Positions 8,708 to 17,935 of a DNA stretch of 64,000 nt are shown piece by piece. The stretch is from Pseudobutyrivibrio xylanivorans (GTDB lineage: Bacteria; Bacillota; Clostridia; Lachnospirales; Lachnospiraceae). Under the pieces are notes generated by a model, which saw only the letters and a list, made by a program, of their open reading frames with translations, was not told where the DNA came from and searched no databases. How positions within the stretch are numbered: position 1 is the first letter of the stretch; the number at the start of each line of letters is the position of its first letter. The DNA is taken from the NCBI RefSeq assembly GCF_010906925.1, contig NZ_VTVE01000003.1, positions 372,001 through 436,000 of the forward strand. Direction: 5' to 3'. Made by a program: the position numbers and the translations under genes.

Positions 8708-9997
8708 ATGAGCAATAACGTAATCGAGGTAAAGAACGTAGACAAGGTCTACAAGCTTTACGACAGTAACAAGGCTAGAGTGGCGGATACTTTAGGCCTT
8801 ACAAGAAAGAAAAATTACAAGGAGCATTTCGCTCTTAAAGATATGTCCTTTGAGGTTAAAAAGGGAGAGTGTGTGGGACTCATTGGAACTAATGGTTCCG
8901 GAAAGTCTACTATTCTCAAAATTATCACTGGTGTACTTTCTCCTACTAGAGGAGAGGTTAGTGTAGATGGCAGGATTTCAGCTCTTTTGGAACTTGGTGC
9001 TGGATTTAACCAGGAGTACACAGGTATTGAAAATATTTATCTTAATGGCACCATGCTTGGCTACTCCAATGAGGAAATAGATGCTAAGCTTGATGATATT
9101 TTGGCATTTGCAGATATAGGAGATTTTGTTTTCCAGCCTGTTAAGACATATTCATCTGGTATGTTTGTCAGACTTGCATTTGCGGTAGCTATCAATATTG
9201 ATCCAGAGATTTTGATTGTTGATGAGGCACTTTCCGTAGGTGATGTTTTCTTCCAGGCTAAGTGCTACAAGAAGTTCGAGGAGTTCAAGGAGGCAGGCAA
9301 GACCATTCTCTTTGTATCCCACGATTTGGGTGCAATCAGCAAGTACTGTGATAGAGCAATTCTTATCAACAAAGGTGACAAGGTGGCTGAGGGCACTCCA
9401 AAGGATATGATTGATATTTACAAGAAGATTCTTGTAGGTCAGGAGCCAGCCCTTAATAGCAAGGTTGATGCCTTGGATGATTTGACTGAGGCTAGTCCAT
9501 TAGCAGATGATGGGACTCTTTGGAAGTCTAACTATCAGCTTAATCCAAATGTTAACGAGTACGGCGATGGAAGAGCAGCAATCGTTGATTTTGCAGTGAT
9601 TGATGACAATGGCACATTTACTAATGCCATTATGAAGGGTAGCACCTTTACAGTTAAATCCAAGGTACACTTCAATACAGATATTGAAAATCCGATTTTT
9701 ACCCTTACATTTAAGACCCTCAAGGGTATAGATGTGACAGGCACTAATACTATGTATGAAAAATGTGACGTGGGCCTTTGTAAGGAGGGCAGCGAGTACG
9801 TCGCCACATTTACTCAGAAGATGGATATGCAGGGAGGAGAATACCTGATGTCTATCAGCTGTACTGGCTATGATGGAGTGGATTTTGTTGCTTATCATAG
9901 ACTGTATGATGTAATGAATATTACTGTTGTTAGCACTAAAAATACCGTGGGATTCTATGACATGAATTCCAAGGTCAGTGTTGAACAGGTTAAATAA
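8708..9997 (+). CDS. ABC polysaccharide exporter ATPase with Wzt-type C-terminal domain
   Basis: This 429-residue protein energises export of a lipid-linked polysaccharide through the permease at 4658. The nucleotide-binding domain carries Walker A GTNGSGKST at residues 60-68, the signature YSSGM at 148-152, and Walker B EILIVDEAL at 167-175. After about residue 270 a second, beta-rich domain (to 429) corresponds to the Wzt C-terminal domain that in known systems reads the chain terminus. That extension argues for recognition of a capped polymer, and the FkbH-like and methyltransferase-like genes nearby could make the cap (inference). It opens a second block of polysaccharide genes. Confidence 0.93.
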   Translation: MSNNVIEVKNVDKVYKLYDSNKARVADTLGLTRKKNYKEHFALKDMSFEVKKGECVGLIGTNGSGKSTILKIITGVLSPTRGEVSVDGRISALLELGAGFNQEYTGIENIYLNGTMLGYSNEEIDAKLDDILAFADIGDFVFQPVKTYSSGMFVRLAFAVAINIDPEILIVDEALSVGDVFFQAKCYKKFEEFKEAGKTILFVSHDLGAISKYCDRAILINKGDKVAEGTPKDMIDIYKKILVGQEPALNSKVDALDDLTEASPLADDGTLWKSNYQLNPNVNEYGDGRAAIVDFAVIDDNGTFTNAIMKGSTFTVKSKVHFNTDIENPIFTLTFKTLKGIDVTGTNTMYEKCDVGLCKEGSEYVATFTQKMDMQGGEYLMSISCTGYDGVDFVAYHRLYDVMNITVVSTKNTVGFYDMNSKVSVEQVK

Positions 9998-10031
9998 TGG
10001 GGTGAGTTCTGAGAAAAATGGAGGAGAGTCT

Positions 10032-10577
10032 ATGCTTCAAGAAAAGTACAACCGACGTATTTTTGATGAGGGAACTGAGGACGCGATACAGATGCTTTCG
10101 CATATGCGAAGCAATGTACTTTCGCCTCTTAACATAAGAGAAGGTGACAATGTATTGATTCTCAATCCGGACAGTGTATCCCTAGTTGAGTGGCTCCTTG
10201 AGAAAGCCTCGGATGTAACCGTAGGGATGACAGAGGATTATAAAGACGAAATGATAAATGTCCTATCCATGTTACCCAATGTGAAAAAAGAGATTATTAA
10301 GGATATTAAGGGCACATTTAATATAATTATCAGCTTAGGCCAGTTGGTAGAGACACCTACAGTCCTAAAGAGATTACTTTCAGCGGAGGGCAAGCTTGTA
10401 TATGCCCTGTCTCAAAAGGATAGACTTTCGTCTTTCACAGAAAAGCTTCTTGATGAGGCTGGTTTTACTGACATCTTAAGCTATAGAGTTAGTCCTGATT
10501 ACTTGTACACTACAGAGATTTATGCGGAGGATTACAAAGGGGGAGGAGCAGGTGATTATCTGCTTATTGCGAAATAA
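10032..10577 (+). CDS. Methyltransferase-like (Rossmann) protein, probably degenerate
   Basis: The start is taken as ATG 10032, because GGAGGAG at 10020-10026 is correctly spaced from it; a longer frame from 9978 overlaps the previous gene and has no such site. The 181-residue product has the strand-helix pattern of a class I SAM-dependent methyltransferase (GDNVLILN, FNIIISLGQL, LVYALS and a late AGFTDILSYRVSP segment), but the glycine-rich SAM loop is not recognisable. It may have lost catalysis or bind another ligand. It lies between the exporter ATPase and the RgpF fusion, with 2 bases to the next start, so it is translationally coupled to polymer synthesis. Confidence 0.55.
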   Translation: MLQEKYNRRIFDEGTEDAIQMLSHMRSNVLSPLNIREGDNVLILNPDSVSLVEWLLEKASDVTVGMTEDYKDEMINVLSMLPNVKKEIIKDIKGTFNIIISLGQLVETPTVLKRLLSAEGKLVYALSQKDRLSSFTEKLLDEAGFTDILSYRVSPDYLYTTEIYAEDYKGGGAGDYLLIAK

Positions 10578-10579
10578 TA

Positions 10580-13500
10580 ATGGAACGATTACTTTACGAG
10601 AAGCTCTCTAATGAGCGCAACCCAAAATATAATATTATCACCGACATAGTAGAGCGAGATGGAAAAAAGGTGGTAATAAAAAAGCCATACGATGAAATGG
10701 CTATAGACCATATTCACAGAGTTTATGATAGTTACAGAGGCTTGCAAAATGTTTTGCAGGGCTCTGATTTTTGCGTAAATGAAAGTGAACTTGTAGGGGA
10801 TACCATTGAGAGTGAGTACCTAGAAGGCGAGCATATTACAGCTGATGATGCCACAGCATATATCGAGGCTGTTAAAAAGGCATATATGGGTCACGCTAAG
10901 GAGTTTGTCTCATCACCAGAGTTTGAGCAGGTGTTTGGTTCTGTGGATTTGCCTAGAGGAGTGCTTGCAGCAAACTATTTAGATATAGATTTAATTTTTG
11001 AGAATATTATCAAAACAGACAAGGGCTGGGAAATAATTGATTACGAGTGGACATTTGATTTTTTAGTGCCAATCAACTACGTGTTATATCGAGCAGTGAA
11101 GTTTAGCCAGCTCCCAGGCAATTTGGTAGAGATTTCGGATGCTGAGAAGGCAGTATATCAGCAAATGGAGGATCATTTCCAAAAGAATTACTGCTTCAAG
11201 GACGTGAAGAATCTATTTGAGCTGAGAAAGCATGCGGATAGCCACAGCAAGACAGCAGCAGATTTTGCTATTGCATCTCGTGATTATCAGATTAAGCAGC
11301 TTCAGGAGCTTATCGCAGCCAAGGATGTTCACATCAGAAATATTGAGGCTGTAAATGCTGAGCTTCGCACTATCTACGACAATACTGTTAATACAAAGGG
11401 CTATAGGGCTCTTGAAAATATCCGTGCCTTCAAGGCATTTATAACTGGCAAGGACACACCTGCCAGACAGGAGCGCAGACAGCGCAAGGAATTTGACAAG
11501 GCAGCTAAGCTTGCAGAAAAAGAAGCTAAAAAACTTGCTGTAAAGGGCGAGCTTCCACCATCAGTTGCTGTGCATTTGCACCTTTTCTATGTGGATTTGC
11601 TACCTGAGTTTGTCAGCTATTTTGCTAACATTCCTTTCAAGTTTGATTTATACATTTCGTGCACGGAGGATTCTGATGTCAATGTAATCAGAGCAGGTCT
11701 GAAGGAGCTTAAGAATCTGGGAAAGGTCGACATCAGACAGCTTCCTAATAGAGGACGTGATCTGGCTCCTTTATATGTTAAGTTTGCAGAGGAAATATTA
11801 AGTCACGATTATTTTTTACATATACACAGCAAGAAATCCCTTTATTCCGGACAGGAAAAGGGGGGCTGGAGACAGTTTTCTCTTGAGTTGCTTCTTGGCT
11901 CGCAAGAGAAGATTAATCACATTATGGAACTGTTTAAGACTGGCAATGCTGGACTTGTGTATCCAGACATTCACGAGGAGGTTCCTACAATTGCCTACTC
12001 TTGGTTAGCAAATGAGGCTATTGGTCGACAGCTTTTTGAAGAATATGATTTAGGCGATATGCCATCAGTTTTCAACTATCCAGCAGGTTCATTTTTCTGG
12101 GCCCGCACAGATGCCCTTCGCCCACTTTTGGAGCGAGGCTACAGCTATGAGGATTTCCCTCAGGAGCATGGTCAGACTGACGGTACACTTGCTCACGCCC
12201 TAGAGCGTATTGTTCCATTTGTATCTAGAAAACAGGGATATGATGATTATATTTTGTATCTCAAGGACGAGGATACAGCGAAGAACAAGAGCCTTAGACC
12301 ATTTTTTAACACCTTCAAGACTGACAAGGAAATTCTCACTATGAAGCTTGCAAGCTATGATGTGATTTCCTTTGACATCTTTGATACCCTCATCACTCGA
12401 GGTATTTATGAGCCTGACGATGTGTTCAGACTCATGGAAAAGATAATTAAAAATACATACGGCAAGTCTGTTGACTTTTTGAAACTTAGAAAAGAGGCGG
12501 AGGCAGCAGCCACTGAGAAATACGGTGCCCTCACCACAATAGATAAGATCTACGTGGAGGTAGCTAAGGACAAAGTAATCGGCGATATTGCCATGGATGT
12601 CAAGCGCCTTGAAATCGACCTAGAGACTAGACTTTGCATGCCTAGAAAGGACATGGTAGAGATATTTAATTCTCTCAAGGCTATGGGCCGACATGTGATT
12701 CTTGTAAGCGATATGTATCTCAACAGAGTTGAGGTGGTAGGCCTTCTTCACAGGTGTGGAATCGGTGGCTATGATGAGCTTTTGATTTCATGTGAAGTAG
12801 GAGCTAGAAAAGATGATGGCTCAATGTGGGATTATGTACTTTCTGGAATTAATCCAGACAGATTTATCCATGTGGGAGACAATTTCCGCAGCGACTCACA
12901 GATTCTCATGGATAGGGGAGTTGCAAGCCATATAGTTCTCAATTCAAAAGCTATGCTTGAACTGTCAGATTTCACATATCTTGCTGATTTTGCAAGAACA
13001 AGTCTTGCCAACTCAATTATGGTGGGACAGGCAATTAACGGAGGTATTTTCAATTCTCCATTTGCATTTGGCGATACTGGAAAGCTTACATTCAAGGATA
13101 TCTACGATTTTGGATATACCACTATGGGGCCACTTATGGCCAGATTTGTCCAGTGGATTGTTGAGGAAAATAAGGACAATAAGGAACGACTCCTTCTTTT
13201 AGCGAGGGAAGGCTACATGCTACAGAAAATGATAGAAGGATACTGCGGCTGTAGAGGACTTGAGGTTCCTGATATACATTATTTCCTTGCTTCTAGAAGA
13301 GCCTGTGCGGTGTCCGCTCTTGAAAATGACGAGGATATTCGAGAGCTTATTCTGCAAAAATATCAGGGCAGCTTCAGCAATCTTTTGAATGAGCGATTCG
13401 GTGTTGAGATTCATGAGGATGATGAGGATAGACAGCTTGATTACAACAGTAAGCCAGAAGAGATAATGGAGATGCTTGCTCCTTATAAGGCTGAGATTTT

Positions 13501-14110
13501 TGCCAAGGCGGCTAAGGAGAAAAATGCATATATTAATTATGCTAATGAATTTATCTCAGGGGCCAGCGATATTGCTGTTGTGGACGTAGGATTTTCAGGA
13601 ACAATCCAGTATTTCCTTATGAAGCTTACTGGTAGAGATATAGCAGGACATTATCTTGCTCTCCATTCTAACAAGCCTGAGCGAATTGGCGGTAAGGCAG
13701 ATGCTATTTTTGAAATTCGCGACAAGAAATTAATTGATAATAGCAAGCTTTTACGGTACCAGCTTTTCCTTGAAAATGCCCTTAGCGCGCCATCAGGTCA
13801 GCTTATTAATTTTACAATGGAAAACGGCAAGCCAGAGCCACACTATAAGGACGACGATTTTGTTAGCGACCAGGTCAAGAGGCTTCAGTTTGGCATGATA
13901 GACTTTGTTCTTCAGTATGCTTACGCCAGCAAAAATTCTCCTGATGGTCTTTTTGCAGATACCACACTTGTAGAAGATTTATTCTATGATATAATTGCAG
14001 CTGGCACACTGACTGAGGATATTGCGGATTCCCTCACAGTTGAGGACGGCTATAGCCGTGGTGGTGTTCAAAAATTTGACGTGGAATCTGGCACATGGAA
14101 AGTGAGCTAG
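10580..14110 (+). CDS. Kinase-like / RgpF rhamnan-synthesis / HAD fusion protein
   Basis: The 1176-residue cytosolic protein has four parts. Residues 1-215 resemble an aminoglycoside-phosphotransferase-type kinase lobe, including VVIKKPYDE and a late IIDYEWTFDF. Residues 230-310 are a charged helical, probably coiled-coil stretch. Residues 325-560 match the RgpF family (VAVHLHLFYVDLLPEF, then NRGRDLAPL and FLHIHSKKS), which acts in rhamnose-glucose wall polysaccharide synthesis. From residue 592 a HAD domain starts with SFDIFDTLITRG, continuing into the C-terminal extension seen in COG5610-type proteins. It follows the methyltransferase-like gene by two bases. The fusion suggests one scaffold that modifies and extends the polymer; the exact reaction is not known. 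Confidence 0.8.
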   Translation: MERLLYEKLSNERNPKYNIITDIVERDGKKVVIKKPYDEMAIDHIHRVYDSYRGLQNVLQGSDFCVNESELVGDTIESEYLEGEHITADDATAYIEAVKKAYMGHAKEFVSSPEFEQVFGSVDLPRGVLAANYLDIDLIFENIIKTDKGWEIIDYEWTFDFLVPINYVLYRAVKFSQLPGNLVEISDAEKAVYQQMEDHFQKNYCFKDVKNLFELRKHADSHSKTAADFAIASRDYQIKQLQELIAAKDVHIRNIEAVNAELRTIYDNTVNTKGYRALENIRAFKAFITGKDTPARQERRQRKEFDKAAKLAEKEAKKLAVKGELPPSVAVHLHLFYVDLLPEFVSYFANIPFKFDLYISCTEDSDVNVIRAGLKELKNLGKVDIRQLPNRGRDLAPLYVKFAEEILSHDYFLHIHSKKSLYSGQEKGGWRQFSLELLLGSQEKINHIMELFKTGNAGLVYPDIHEEVPTIAYSWLANEAIGRQLFEEYDLGDMPSVFNYPAGSFFWARTDALRPLLERGYSYEDFPQEHGQTDGTLAHALERIVPFVSRKQGYDDYILYLKDEDTAKNKSLRPFFNTFKTDKEILTMKLASYDVISFDIFDTLITRGIYEPDDVFRLMEKIIKNTYGKSVDFLKLRKEAEAAATEKYGALTTIDKIYVEVAKDKVIGDIAMDVKRLEIDLETRLCMPRKDMVEIFNSLKAMGRHVILVSDMYLNRVEVVGLLHRCGIGGYDELLISCEVGARKDDGSMWDYVLSGINPDRFIHVGDNFRSDSQILMDRGVASHIVLNSKAMLELSDFTYLADFARTSLANSIMVGQAINGGIFNSPFAFGDTGKLTFKDIYDFGYTTMGPLMARFVQWIVEENKDNKERLLLLAREGYMLQKMIEGYCGCRGLEVPDIHYFLASRRACAVSALENDEDIRELILQKYQGSFSNLLNERFGVEIHEDDEDRQLDYNSKPEEIMEMLAPYKAEIFAKAAKEKNAYINYANEFISGASDIAVVDVGFSGTIQYFLMKLTGRDIAGHYLALHSNKPERIGGKADAIFEIRDKKLIDNSKLLRYQLFLENALSAPSGQLINFTMENGKPEPHYKDDDFVSDQVKRLQFGMIDFVLQYAYASKNSPDGLFADTTLVEDLFYDIIAAGTLTEDIADSLTVEDGYSRGGVQKFDVESGTWKVS

Positions 14111-14144
14111 TTATTCCAAATGATGAATTAGAAGGAAGAAAATA

Positions 14145-16610
14145 TTGAGAGATACTTTTAATGTGGTGTTTATCAGATACCACCTGACAAAGAAAAATAC
14201 ACTATTATTCCAGGGATTTTACCCATTTGACAATCCTAAGGGATATTCCCTTGTGGCAGAGCTTAATGGCAAGCCTTATGACATGGATATTACTATCAAT
14301 GAAGGCAATGAGGTGCGCCGTCGCTACATAGCAGCTCACAAGAGTGTTTCTAAGGAATATGTGGGAGAGATTCAGCTTCCTGAGGAGTTGTCTTCAGTTA
14401 GAAGCCTTCGTCTTATTTGCGTATTAGGTGAGGATGGAACAAAGGGACAGGTTCGTTCAGTAGTTTACAAGGCTACTGGCAGAGACCTTGAGAAGCTTAA
14501 AAAGGAGTATGAGTACAACTTAGAGCGCTCTGCTGTTACCGATGATAAGATTCAGATTCTTGGCTGGGCAATTGGCAATGTTCCAGAGGAGTTTCATCTC
14601 TACGATGGCAATACAGAGATTCCAATCACTGTTAAGCGTATGTTTAGAAAGGACGTTTACGGTGTTTATCCAGAGCTTACTGAAAAGTGCGACTCTGGTC
14701 TTGAGATAGTTTTTGACAAGGGAGACTATAAAAAGCTTCGCCTTACCATCACTGCAAATGGTCAGGTATACGATTGCAAGGTGGATACAGCCCATGTTTT
14801 GACAGGCGGCAATCTCCTTCCAAAGAAGAGTCTCTGGGAGCGTATCGAGCTCTATCGCCAGGACAATGGTCTTGGTGCTACTATCAGACATGCCATTGAT
14901 AAATTTAAGGATGCAGATGCACCTAAATATACATACATGGACTTCCTTACAAGCTTTGGCCCTACAGAGGTGGAGCTTCAGCGTCAGCGTGACGAGAAAT
15001 TTGAGTACAATCCTCTTATGAGTATTGTTATTCCTATGTATATGACTCCTGAGAAATATTTGATTGAACTTATTGATTCTATCAGGGCTCAGACATATTC
15101 CAACTGGGAGCTTTGTCTTGCAGATGGCAGCCCAAAGGATATTATGGGCGAGTTCATTGCCAAGAGATATGGCAGTGATTCTCGTATCAAATACACTCAC
15201 CTTGAGAAAAATTTAGGCATCTCAGACAATACTAACGCAGCAATTGCTCTTGCAACAGGAGATTATATCGTGCTTTCAGACCACGACGATACACTTGCAC
15301 CTAATGCAATGTATGAGCTTGTTGCTGCTATTAACAAGGACAGAAGCATCGATGTGCTTTATACTGACGAGGACAAGATTTCCATGGATTCCAAGGAATA
15401 TTTTGAGCCAGTATTCAAGCCAGATTACAATTTAGATTTACTTTGTTCTGTAAATTACATTTGCCACCTTTTTGTTTTCAGCAGAGCAATCTATGAAAAG
15501 GTTGGCGGTTTCAATAAGGAATACGATGGTGCCCAGGATCACGATTTGATTTTGCGTTACTGTGAGGCAGCGACCAAGGTTCATCACGTTCCAAAGGCCC
15601 TCTATCACTGGAGAAGCCATGCAGCGTCCACTGCTATGTCTGCAGAGTCCAAGCTTTATGCATTTGATGCAGGAGCCCGCGCTGTTCAGGCACACTATGA
15701 TAGACTTGGCATTCCAGCCACTGTAGAGCAGGATACATTCTACGGTTGCTATCGCACCACATATCATTGGAACAAGGAGCCACTTGTTTCAATTATCATT
15801 CCTAACAAGGATCACACTGATGACCTTGATAAATGTATCAAGTCAATTGACGCCAAGAGTGTTTATAAAAATATTGAGTTTGTTATTGTGGAGAACAACT
15901 CCACAGAGCCTGAGACTTTTGAGTACTACAAGAGCATTGAAGGACGTCCTGATGTGAAAATAGTTCGCTATGAGACACCAGGATTTAATTTCTCAGCGAT
16001 TAACAATCTAGGCGCTAAAAATGCCAGCGGAGATATGTTCTTACTTCTCAATAATGATACTGAGATTATCAATGAGACCTGCATCAAGGAGATGGTAGAC
16101 GTGTGTCTTCGTCCTGATGTTGGTATCTGCGGTGCATTACTTTACTATCCTGACAACACTGTCCAGCATGCAGGCGTTGTTATGGGAATAGGCGGTATCG
16201 CGGGTCACACATTTGTTGGACTTGAGCGTTCAGAGCCAGGCTACATGTTCAGAGCGGTGACTACTCAGGATTTATCAGCAGTTACAGCAGCTTGTCTCAT
16301 GATTCGAAGAGAAGTATTTGAGGAAGTTGGAGGTCTTACAGAGGACCTTGCAGTTGCATTCAATGACGTGGACTTTTGTATGAAGGTCCGCGACAAGGGA
16401 TATCTTGTAGTTTACAATCCACATGCAGAGCTTTATCACTATGAGTCAAAGTCTCGTGGATACGAGGATACCGGCGAAAAGGTTGCTCGCTTTAATTCAG
16501 AGGTAGAAAAGCTTGAAAAGCTTTGGCCAGAAATCCTTGAAAAGGGTGACCCTTACTACAATCCAAATCTCTCGATTCTGGATGGGTGGTATCGTCTCAA
16601 GGAAGAATAA
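14145..16610 (+). CDS. Two-domain family 2 glycosyltransferase
   Basis: The start is a TTG at 14145 preceded by GAAGGAAG. The 821-residue product has an N-terminal region of about 280 residues of unrecognised fold, then a GT2 domain from about 290 (MSIVIPMYMTPEKYLIEL, with LSDHDD as the DxD motif), and a second GT2 domain from about 545 (VSIIIPNKDHTDDLDKC, with LLNNDTE). Proteins of this build transfer sugars to lipid-linked wall polysaccharide at the cytosolic face. Its C-terminal 600 residues closely parallel the protein encoded at 21750, and both end in a KGDPYYNPNLS motif, so the two are paralogues. It is 15 bases upstream of the UDP-sugar dehydrogenase gene. Confidence 0.92.
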   Translation: MRDTFNVVFIRYHLTKKNTLLFQGFYPFDNPKGYSLVAELNGKPYDMDITINEGNEVRRRYIAAHKSVSKEYVGEIQLPEELSSVRSLRLICVLGEDGTKGQVRSVVYKATGRDLEKLKKEYEYNLERSAVTDDKIQILGWAIGNVPEEFHLYDGNTEIPITVKRMFRKDVYGVYPELTEKCDSGLEIVFDKGDYKKLRLTITANGQVYDCKVDTAHVLTGGNLLPKKSLWERIELYRQDNGLGATIRHAIDKFKDADAPKYTYMDFLTSFGPTEVELQRQRDEKFEYNPLMSIVIPMYMTPEKYLIELIDSIRAQTYSNWELCLADGSPKDIMGEFIAKRYGSDSRIKYTHLEKNLGISDNTNAAIALATGDYIVLSDHDDTLAPNAMYELVAAINKDRSIDVLYTDEDKISMDSKEYFEPVFKPDYNLDLLCSVNYICHLFVFSRAIYEKVGGFNKEYDGAQDHDLILRYCEAATKVHHVPKALYHWRSHAASTAMSAESKLYAFDAGARAVQAHYDRLGIPATVEQDTFYGCYRTTYHWNKEPLVSIIIPNKDHTDDLDKCIKSIDAKSVYKNIEFVIVENNSTEPETFEYYKSIEGRPDVKIVRYETPGFNFSAINNLGAKNASGDMFLLLNNDTEIINETCIKEMVDVCLRPDVGICGALLYYPDNTVQHAGVVMGIGGIAGHTFVGLERSEPGYMFRAVTTQDLSAVTAACLMIRREVFEEVGGLTEDLAVAFNDVDFCMKVRDKGYLVVYNPHAELYHYESKSRGYEDTGEKVARFNSEVEKLEKLWPEILEKGDPYYNPNLSILDGWYRLKEE

Positions 16611-16625
16611 TATAAGGAGTTTATT

Positions 16626-17870
16626 ATGAATAGACGTATTGCTGTGGCAGGTACAGGCTATGTTGGTCTTTCGATTGCTACGCTGCTTTCCCAGCACAAT
16701 CATGTTGTAGCAGTGGATGTTGTACCTGAAAAAGTTGAATTAATCAATAATAAAAAATCTCCAATTGTAGATCCTGAGATAGAGGACTATCTTGCAAACA
16801 AGGACCTTGATTTGGTTGCAACTTTAGATGGAGAGTCAGCATACAAGGATGCAGAGTTTGTTGTTATTGCTACACCTACAAACTACGACAGTGCTAAGGA
16901 CTATTTTGATACATCAGCTGTAGAGGCTGTTATCGACCTTGTGCAGAAGGTTAATCCTAATGCATACATGGTAATCAAGTCTACAATTCCTGTAGGCTAC
17001 ACTAAGCGCATCCGTGAGAAGACAGGCTCTGATAAAATCTTATTTAGCCCAGAGTTTTTGCGTGAGTCTAGAGCGCTTTACGATAACCTTTATCCATCTA
17101 GAATTATCGTAGGTACAGACGAGAATGATGCAGAGCTTACAAAGGCAGCTAAGGATTTTGCTGCACTTCTTGCTGAGGGAGCTATCAAGGAAAATATTGA
17201 TACTCTTGTTATGGGATTTACAGAGGCAGAGGCTGTAAAATTATTCGCAAATACGTATTTAGCTCTTCGTGTTAGCTACTTCAATGAGCTTGATACATAT
17301 GCTGAGACAAAGGGACTTGATACACAGGCTATCATCAAGGGCGTTTGCCTTGACCCTCGTATCACAGACCAGTACAATAATCCATCATTTGGCTACGGCG
17401 GATACTGCCTACCAAAGGATACCAAGCAGCTTCTTGCTAATTACAACGATGTACCACAGGAGCTTATCCGTGCAATCGTTGAGTCCAACAGGACTCGTAA
17501 GGATTTCATTGCAAATCAGGTTCTCAAAAAGGCTGGCTACTACACCTATGAGGATATGAATCAATACAGCAAGGAACATGAAAAGGACGTAACTATCGGC
17601 GTATATCGTCTTACCATGAAGTCCAACTCTGACAACTTCCGCCAGTCATCTATTCAGGGTGTTATGAAGCGTGTCAAGGCAAAGGGCGCCACTGTTGTTA
17701 TCTACGAGCCAACACTTGAGGATGGTACAACATTCTTTGGTTCTAGGGTTGAAAATGACATCGAGAAATTCAAGGCTATGAGCGATGCCATCATTGCTAA
17801 CCGCTATGACAGCTGCCTTGATGATGTAAAAGACAAAGTATACACAAGAGATGTATTCTCTAGAGATTAA
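16626..17870 (+). CDS. ugd: UDP-glucose/nucleotide-sugar 6-dehydrogenase
   Basis: The enzyme oxidises UDP-glucose to UDP-glucuronate with two NAD+. The 414 residues are a normal length for the short Ugd type. The NAD-binding motif [10 protein letters not shown] lies near residues 7-16, and the catalytic cysteine is Cys261 in [18 protein letters not shown] precedes the ATG. It ends the operon that begins at 8708, before a perfect terminator. It would supply uronic acid donor for the polysaccharide. Other UDP-sugar substrates cannot be excluded. Confidence 0.93.
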   Translation: MNRRIAVAGTGYVGLSIATLLSQHNHVVAVDVVPEKVELINNKKSPIVDPEIEDYLANKDLDLVATLDGESAYKDAEFVVIATPTNYDSAKDYFDTSAVEAVIDLVQKVNPNAYMVIKSTIPVGYTKRIREKTGSDKILFSPEFLRESRALYDNLYPSRIIVGTDENDAELTKAAKDFAALLAEGAIKENIDTLVMGFTEAEAVKLFANTYLALRVSYFNELDTYAETKGLDTQAIIKGVCLDPRITDQYNNPSFGYGGYCLPKDTKQLLANYNDVPQELIRAIVESNRTRKDFIANQVLKKAGYYTYEDMNQYSKEHEKDVTIGVYRLTMKSNSDNFRQSSIQGVMKRVKAKGATVVIYEPTLEDGTTFFGSRVENDIEKFKAMSDAIIANRYDSCLDDVKDKVYTRDVFSRD

Positions 17871-17886
17871 TTAAATTTGCTGAAAT

Positions 17887-17935
17887 AAAAGGATTCAGAA
17901 ACTATCAGATGATAATTTCTGAATCCTTTTTTTAT
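17887..17935. terminator. Bidirectional terminator between convergent genes
   Basis: AAAAGGATTCAGAAA (17887-17901) and TTTCTGAATCCTTTT (17916-17930) are perfect 15-base complements around a 14-base loop, with T's on the right and A's on the left. It can serve ugd on the plus strand and the LTA-synthase-like gene on the minus strand. Confidence 0.9.

Noticed and set aside
14520-15200. 226-residue minus-strand open frame
   Set aside because: It is antisense to the two-domain glycosyltransferase, whose motifs are clear, and shows no recognisable domain.
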